From: Tubiluchus corallicola
Lineage: Eukaryota; Priapulida; Priapulimorpha; Priapulimorphida; Tubiluchidae
Reading direction: 5' to 3'
Length of the DNA: 64,000 bases
Assembly (NCBI GenBank): GCA_030141605.1
Contig: JAQGDQ010000406.1
Location: forward strand, 58,464 to 122,463
The notes beneath the pieces were generated by a model that was not told the DNA's origin, ran no database searches, and saw only the letters and a list, made by a program, of their open reading frames with translations. Numbering within the stretch: the first letter of the stretch is position 1; every line of letters starts with the position of its first letter. Shown piece after piece: positions 57,860 to 64,000 of this stretch. Both the position numbers and the translations under genes were made by a program.

Positions 57860-58735
57860 TATTCCGTATCAAATCACCGAGTTGTCTCCAGGCTAGCTCA
57901 GATTAGATCTGAGCAAATCTGAGATGGTCACTTGGGAGGTTTTTAGCAGTTTAGGTGAATTAACATGGTATGATCCATTTTTGTTTTCTATAGAAGTTTT
58001 TTATGATACCATTAAACAATTAACTCACCTGTTTACTTAAACTCCTTGCTTAATTTAATACATTGATTAAGCCTTTTTACGTATTCTTTACAATACCTAT
58101 GTATTGAACAAAAAATTTAGCAAAAGTGGGATTTAACACGAATTATGTTCCTTTTACACTTTGCCAGAGCCACTTTTCGCATTCTGTATAGATCCTACCT
58201 ATTATACAAAATGTCTAGGTAAAGTGTGAAGGTGCCGTTCCAAAAACATTTATTTCATTTTTCCGGAAATATAGAGATGTTATGTGAAATGCCTAGGAAC
58301 TTTTTACAATGTCTAAATTTTACACATTGCCTGTAACACATACTCATCCGAACGAGGCTGTGTAGTGCTAAACTAGGTATATGATATGTACCTGAGCATT
58401 GACGTTGCACTATCTTGCATAGCTGACTGGTAATCTTTTTTGACTAAATTTTTTTGATTTACATTTTTTTATTAGCTACCGAAAGCATGTACCCAGGGCT
58501 TTAAAAGTCTGCTTGAAATGGGAGTATTAGTAATCTGACTGCAGTTAATAATAACCTTTTTTTTCAGCAAGACATTTTTGCAGTTGATTCCTAAGTATAA
58601 GCAAGATGGCTATGTGAAGAGAAACTGAATTTTGACTTTCCACAGCCAACATCTTCTTTTATGATTGTTCGTGTATAGCTTGTGGTTGCCTTCAAGCATG
58701 TGTCATTTTTGAAATCACTAAGAATCACTTGGAGA
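57860..58735. other. Upstream region of RSPRY1
   Basis: AT-rich, with a short segment (58195-58330) carrying CTAGGTAAAGTG / ATGCCTAGG palindromic words like those at 51.6 kb. TTTTTTTTCAG at 58556-58566 is a plausible acceptor for the exon that carries the RSPRY1 start codon. No CpG-rich promoter is evident. Confidence 0.4.
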
Positions 58736-58738
58736 CCT

Positions 58739-58932
58739 ATGGGGGCTTGTGTTTGTCGGGAAAAGCAATCACAAACAAACGAGAGTCAAGATGGAGTTAT
58801 TCATCTTCCGGGTAGTTATGTTCCATCTTCTTATGTGCCAAGTCGTGTTGAAAGCATGAGCAGCAAAAACTCTGCAACAGTGGATTCACTTATTTTGGAG
58901 ACTCTTACTGTTATCAGAACTTTAGTCGATAA
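58739..58932 (+). CDS. RSPRY1: RSPRY1 homologue, coding exon 1
   Basis: ATG at 58739 gives MGACVCREKQ, a likely N-myristoylation start (Gly2) with nearby Cys. An upstream in-frame ATG (58682) would add 19 residues. The exon continues through a polar linker to DSLILETLTVIRTLVD and ends two bases into an Asn codon at a GTATGA donor (58933). With the following three exons it matches the N-terminal helical region of RSPRY1, a protein that in other animals carries a SPRY/B30.2 domain and a C-terminal RING finger (probable E3 ubiquitin ligase). Splice phases agree at every junction (2, 0, 1, 0). Those domains lie beyond the window, so only the first ~180 residues are visible. Substrates are unknown. 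Confidence 0.9.
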
Positions 58933-59396
58933 GTATGATTAATTACAATTAAATGTATCGTATTAGCATGGACCTACTAAAGGTATCCCATTTCATATTA
59001 AATGCCATCAAATTCATCCATTAAATGCATAAGCCCATTATACGATTGTGAAATTAGGTTTGCATATTTGCTTAACTAGGTATACGGTGACTAACAAAAA
59101 TTTTTGAGTGTGATGCAAACTAAAAAAAATCAATTACTTGATTACGAACTGCTGCTTTTTTGAATAAATATCACATGTATGTTGCAGACAGTTGGTAATT
59201 TTCATATCTTAGAACTTTTGGGCTCTGCGTAGTTTGTAGTGATTAAGCATCAAAACAGCAACAACAAATTTCACTAGTTTCTTCATCAGTTTAAGAAAAA
59301 TCTTGTAACTAAATTAAGCAAGTAACGTGAAATAACTCAGTAAAATTGTAGCCTTGTTTTTTTTTTAATTTTTTTTGTCAATAGTCACTTTTGTAA

Positions 59397-59669
<273 letters not shown>

Positions 59670-59984
59670 TAAGCAAATGAATTGTTTATGTATTTGCATA
59701 GCTAATATATTGTAATACATCTAGTCAGCACAAAATGTCGCTAGTAGACTTATAAAAATTGATCTCAAAAAAAGAAAAGAAACAACACAGAGCTGCTATT
59801 TTTTTGTTGTGTTGCTTTTCTAAATCTAAAACTGAAAAATGTGTTTCAGACAAAATTTTTGTTTGAACAAATACGTACGGTATAAGCAGTATTACTGATA
59901 TTTTCGTTATTAGTAATCGAATTCATCACTTCAGATAAAATCTTGTGAAGAGTATGCATGCCCTGAATTTCTTTTTTATTTCAG

Positions 59985-60111
59985 GAAACTGTTATGAAGC
60001 TGTCAGATACATTGCATGTATCCTATAATCTTTCAATTGTTGGTCGCCAATTTCCAACAAAACATCGCAACATTGCTGTGGTCTTTGGTTGTATAGCTGA
60101 AAAGCTAGCTG
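59985..60111 (+). CDS. RSPRY1: RSPRY1 homologue, coding exon 3
   Basis: The acceptor TTTTTTATTTCAG ends at 59984. The exon reads ETVMKLSDTLHVSYNLSIVG and KHRNIAVVFGCIAEKLAG, the family pattern KHRN-x-x-VxGC-x-AEKLAGP. The donor GTAAGT falls after the first base of the Gly codon (60111). Confidence 0.93.
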
Positions 60112-60510
60112 GTAAGTAAAATGCTATATTCTGAAATTTGGTTGTATTTGTAAGTCAACTATCTTTTCACATGTAGGAAAAATTTGTATTAGTGCTAAGT
60201 GATTATGATACTGCATGAATTGCCGAATAATCATAAGAATGGTAATTACATGTGCAGCAATTCCTGACTCTATTACTCTATTTAATTTCACCAAAATATG
60301 GTGTTAAGTGAATTGTTGTTAAACGATGCCATGCTTCGTAGGAAATATCATCATAGGAGGCATTTTAATTTAAACAATATCAGAAAACGCAAAGTTGCTC
60401 ACAGTATTTCAAAACATAAAGTTTTTAAGTATGAATATGGTTATAGTGCTCGGTTTTGGTTTAACTTATTTTGATGTTATCTATAGGAAATGTATGTTTA
60501 TTCTAACTAA

Positions 60511-61041
60511 CAGTGGCGGCTCGTGGGGTGCTGCTTCAGAAATTTTTAGGCATTGTTTAATACTCTGTAAAATCAAACAAACATATGTAATTTTAATGTT
60601 GTAATTGTAATTTTAAACAAACAAACAAACATACGAAAGCTTATACATAGACTTGATAAAATTCCGAACCACAAATTTTTTGTTTATGAATAGCCTAAAT
60701 TGCCGCAGTTCAAGAATATGCCAGTACACGGTTTTAAAGCATGTGACAACTGACAACAAACTGTATGAGTGACAGTACTTTCTCTACCTAGCAGAAGACG
60801 CTTGCAGTGCAGTGTACACCGTGTTATTTCAAACATGTGCACATGGCCGCATGCACACAACAGCCAAACACACCTCTGTGCTGGGTTGTGAAGCAAACAG
60901 TACTACCCTCATGTGCTCTGCTTCCGGTATAAAGAAAGAACTAAAGAAGAAAGAGCCTTATCATATTGAATATTATCGATAATGTCGAGTGAAAATAAGA
61001 GGTGCTGCAGTTCCACAGTACCTATACATGAGCCGCCACTG
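60511..61041. mobile_element. hAT-type non-autonomous element, 531 bp, in an RSPRY1 intron
   Basis: Ends CAGTGGCGGCTCGTG ... CATGAGCCGCCACTG (15 bp with one mismatch). Flanks CTAACTAA (60503-60510) and CTAATGAA (61042-61049) agree in 6 of 8 bases, a decayed TSD. Its two ends match the ends of the 1.75-kb relic at 16763-18512 in inverse orientation: about 100 bp on the left and about 340 bp on the right. It is an internal-deletion derivative of that family. Confidence 0.9.
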
Positions 61042-61505
61042 CTAATGAATAGATTTTATGGTAGTACTAATTTGTATAAGACTACTTCATAGTGATGTAA
61101 AATTAGCGTCACCTATCAGATGCCATTGCTGGAATTTTTCTATTAACCATGTAATGGTTATATCTGCATTTATTGATTGTTGTGCTAATATGTGTGTGTG
61201 TTTTTATTTCTTGTTGTAAATATTTAAAATGGTTTGTGCTATGAACCTTTGGTTTAAAATAAAAAGTGAAATCAATAAAATCTTTCTCTCTCCCTCTCTC
61301 TGTCCCTCTCTAGCTTTTCTACACTAATTGTTCATGCATGCTTTCTGTTGTGTACAAATAATTTTGTTATCATTTAATACTATTCAGGTGTTTGTTTTTT
61401 GTACTTCACTGAAAATATGAAATACCAAATTGCTATTACTAAATGCACAATACTTTAAATTCAGCTATTTTATAAGCCCATGTCTGTCTTAGTGTTATTT
61501 TTTAG

Positions 61506-61564
61506 GACCAACAAGTGTTTCCTTGTTAACAGAAGACACTTTGGATTATTTGATTACAAATTTG
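61506..61564 (+). CDS. RSPRY1: RSPRY1 homologue, coding exon 4 (last in the window)
   Basis: The acceptor TTATTTTTTAG ends at 61505. The first two bases complete Gly, giving AG-PTSVSLLTEDTLDYLITNL. It ends in phase 0 at GTATGT (61565). The next exon (family pattern SHPT-x-x-L-F-ALIALEKFAQ) is not found before 64000, so the following intron is at least 2.4 kb and holds a MITE and the long dispersed repeat. Confidence 0.9.
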
Positions 61565-61641
61565 GTATGTAGAACACAAGGTTTGTCAATATATAAAAAA
61601 CGTCACCTGACAGCTGGACTTGGTGTTTTTGGTAGTGTTGG

Positions 61642-61937
61642 CACTATGTGTACGAGCCAGGGGTCCTGGGGGGCTGTACATTTGGGGGGGGGGGGGCAAA
61701 CACATTTTTTTCGGGCAATCACCAACCTTTTCGAGCACAGGCCAAATGATGAAAAAATAAAATAACATTTTACTTAATAGGAAATCTTGAAATTTCTCCA
61801 TGTCACCAAATGAAGTGCCTGAATATTTTGATCGTGCCCAAGCGGGGTGAGGCAATTCCTGACTCAAAGTTGACCCTGGATTTTTTTGGGCTAAAGTGGT
61901 TCAGCTCCCCCTAGAAAAATTGGCCCGTACGACTATG
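61642..61937. mobile_element. Candidate MITE with degenerate TIRs in an RSPRY1 intron
   Basis: Left end CACTATGTGTACGAGCCAG; right end reversed CATAGTCGTACGGGCCA. Flanks AGTGTTGG and AATATTGG agree in 6 of 8. A poly-G run (61682-61695) follows the left TIR, as in the MITE at 57484-57847. Old, noncoding. Confidence 0.6.
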
Positions 61938-61939
61938 AA

Positions 61940-62625
61940 TATTGGTCTAAAAATTAGCTTTGCCCACGTTCAGAACTATAAAATAAGCAATGTTATTACG
62001 TCTAATGTCAATTTTCTTCCTTATTGGTTAAGTACATAAATCCTGTATACCAAAGTTTACCAGTTAGTTGTAAATGCTTTTTTAAACTTTTTACTATTCT
62101 CTCTCGCCCTTTCTCTAAACTTTGGCCAAGAATGTGATAATACTTCATATCTTGAAGCCGATGCAAATTGAAACAGAAAAATTCAGTATGTGAGTAACCC
62201 TTTGCTTTGCATTGAAGACTGGAATGCGCTATAGCCTTTGATTTAATTCTGAGTTCTCTGATTTTTATTTCACTCATATACATAGCTCTAAACTAAATAA
62301 ATAAATGAATAAGTACTGTGAATAGTTTTTTGCCTTATATTGTGCTAAGGGAGATGCAGCAAATATTAAGCTACAGAGTAGCTGTTCTTCCCCGTTCAAA
62401 GTAAAAAAAGTGAGGTTAACAGTCTAGCACATAGGCAAAATCTATAGGTAGGAAGCGTCTGTTTATATACTGCTAGCCTGGGGGCTGTTATGGTTTTATC
62501 CACTTTTTCTACTTTGCTTCTGTTTGAAAGAGATACGGCATTGTCCCAATACTTTTTCAACTGCCAGTGAGATTTAGTGTACTTCTGTTTTTCTTTTTTT
62601 GTGGAAATAAATATTATTGGTACAT
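61940..62625. other. Intronic DNA of RSPRY1, no feature
   Basis: AT-rich sequence. The minus-strand frame 62283-62008 has no recognisable product. Confidence 0.5.
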
Positions 62626-62627
62626 TA

Positions 62628-64000
62628 TCAAACGAAAGGTCTCGATCTAGTGTCGTACCATTGATGGTTTATTTTTCGAATCGGGCCCACCGGGAGGAAC
62701 GGGAGGCGAAAAACCCCCAAAAATGGCCCTTTTTCGGCCGTTTTTTGCAAAAGTTATACGGCTGAGATGTAGAGAACGGGAACGGGCCGAGGGGGGTGCT
62801 GGGTATGGATAGATAGCCCGTTCAGGGGTGGGTGTAGTAGGCCTATTTAGAATTCCCAAGAGGGCCACGGGGTCCCGTAACGGGCGTTTTCGCGGACCCA
62901 ACTCGCGATTTTTTCGAAATTTTGATCAAACAGCCTGCGGGAAAAACGTTCTAGCGGCGCCTGGTGGGACTCTCGGAAAGAGATATATAGCTCTTTAGAA
63001 AGAAGAAGAACGGGGCTACACGATGATGTAGGCTATATGTTAGGGCAGGTCCACCGAAAGGAGTATTGGCGAGTTAATTAGAGGTTCCATTTTCGTCAAT
63101 TTTCGCTTAGAAAATTGCTGACGCAAAGGCATTGTTCTGACGTCATCCATTATTGCTTATAGCTTTAATTCAGCAAAAAGCTGCTTTGCGTTAGATAAAC
63201 AGACATACAGTAGCTGCCTGCTGGCTTTGCGTTAGGTAAGTAGGCAGGATGTTACGGGCTTTGTGTTATAAATGAGGACTGTGTAGGATGTTCGCGTATT
63301 ATTGATTACACGTGTGTTTATACGCAAAATCTTTTGCGGGGCCTTTGCTATTTATTATATTATAGCACATAGTTTCAACTTTGTGAAAAATGTTTGGAAT
63401 GGTTTTGTTGTAATGCTGTGTTGTTGGTGCTTGTGCTATGGGTGTCGTCATTATTGCCACCATCATCATCATCATCATCATCAACATCATGATCACCATG
63501 TGAGGTGGTGGATTTGATGTGGTGTGGTGGTGGTGTGCTTTGTGTGTTTTGCTATGGATGGTGTGGTGGGGTGATAGGGTGTGTGGGGTGTGGTGTGGGT
63601 AGTGTGGTATGGAGTGGGTGGCGTGGTGTGTGGGTGGGTGGGTGTTGTGGTGCAGTGTGGTGTTATGGTGTGGTGCAGTGCAGTGTGATGTGGTGGAGTA
63701 TTATGGTGTGGGTGATGTGGTGTGTGGGTGGTGCAGTGTGGTGTGGTGCAGTGTGGTGTGATGTGGTGGAGTCATATGGTGTGGGTGGTGTGGTGTGTGG
63801 GTGGTGCAGTGTGCTGCAGTGGTATGGTGCGGTGCAGTGTGGTGTTATGGCGTGGTGCTGTGGTGTGATGTGGTGGAGTATTATGGTGTGGGTGGTGTGG
63901 TGTGTGGGTGGTGCAGTGGTATGGTGTGGTGCAGTGTGGTGTGATGTGGTGGAGTGGTATGGTGTGGGTGGTGTGGTGTGTAGGTGGTATGGTGTGTAGG
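62628..64000. repeat. Long dispersed repeat, copy 2, running off the window
   Basis: Direct-orientation match to 1203-2690. It starts abruptly at ATCAAACGAAAGGTCTCG, without the 1156-1202 part. It carries extra bases (TCGCGATTTTTTC near 62903-62916) and a duplicated CTGCTTTGCGTTAG segment near 63182-63235. The G/T minisatellite begins at 63505 and reaches the window end. Confidence 0.9.

Overview
The window is AT-rich nuclear DNA from an invertebrate animal. The evidence is spliced exons with GT-AG introns and consistent phases, Ty3/gypsy and non-LTR retroelements, several hAT-type elements with 8-bp target duplications, a 5S rRNA-headed retroposon, and animal genes (RSPRY1, a MEP-1-like zinc finger protein). 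The 5S-like head looks to me more like the mollusc/annelid type than the insect type, but I cannot fix the phylum. No bacterial operons, CRISPR arrays, or intact tRNA or rRNA genes were seen.

Layout. 1-2.7 kb: a 60-bp tandem repeat, a CA microsatellite, a LINE fragment, and a long dispersed repeat ending in a GTGGT minisatellite. The same repeat returns in direct orientation at 62.6-64 kb, with a short piece at 42.7 kb. 4.9-6.2 kb: dead CR1-like LINE. 6.6-12.8 kb (minus): two probable exons of one or two unrecognised genes (a 430-codon exon and a 41-codon first coding exon), with a fold-back element and a diverged tandem array between them. 14-20 kb: dispersed repeats, a GGACA-type minisatellite split by a 1.75-kb hAT-like relic, and a LINE piece inside that relic. 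21.4-25.3 kb (minus): broken Ty3/gypsy element. 27-33.9 kb: a 680-bp TIR element, LINE pieces and a second gypsy relic. 36.5-40.8 kb: a 225-236-bp tandem array directly followed by the 844-codon MEP-1-like gene. 43-44.5 kb: LINE. 45.9-47.0 kb: a TIR element carrying a 5S-derived retroposon with an exact 12-bp target duplication; a related uninterrupted copy lies at 56.1-56.8 kb. 47-56 kb (minus): two LINEs with unusual ORF1 zinc fingers (PHD type; two CCCH fingers) and a third retroelement ORF. 57.5 kb: hAT MITE. 58.7-61.6 kb (plus): first four recognised coding exons of RSPRY1, with two hAT-type MITEs in its introns; the rest lies beyond the window.

The host genes are MEP-1-like (chromatin; Mi-2 partner in other animals), RSPRY1 (RING/SPRY protein) and the unrecognised minus-strand exons. 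Most of the rest is a layered record of transposition. The best-supported less ordinary items are the 5S-headed retroposon with its related empty site, the hAT parent/derivative pair, and three retroelements that lost catalytic cores while the reading frame continues across the gap.
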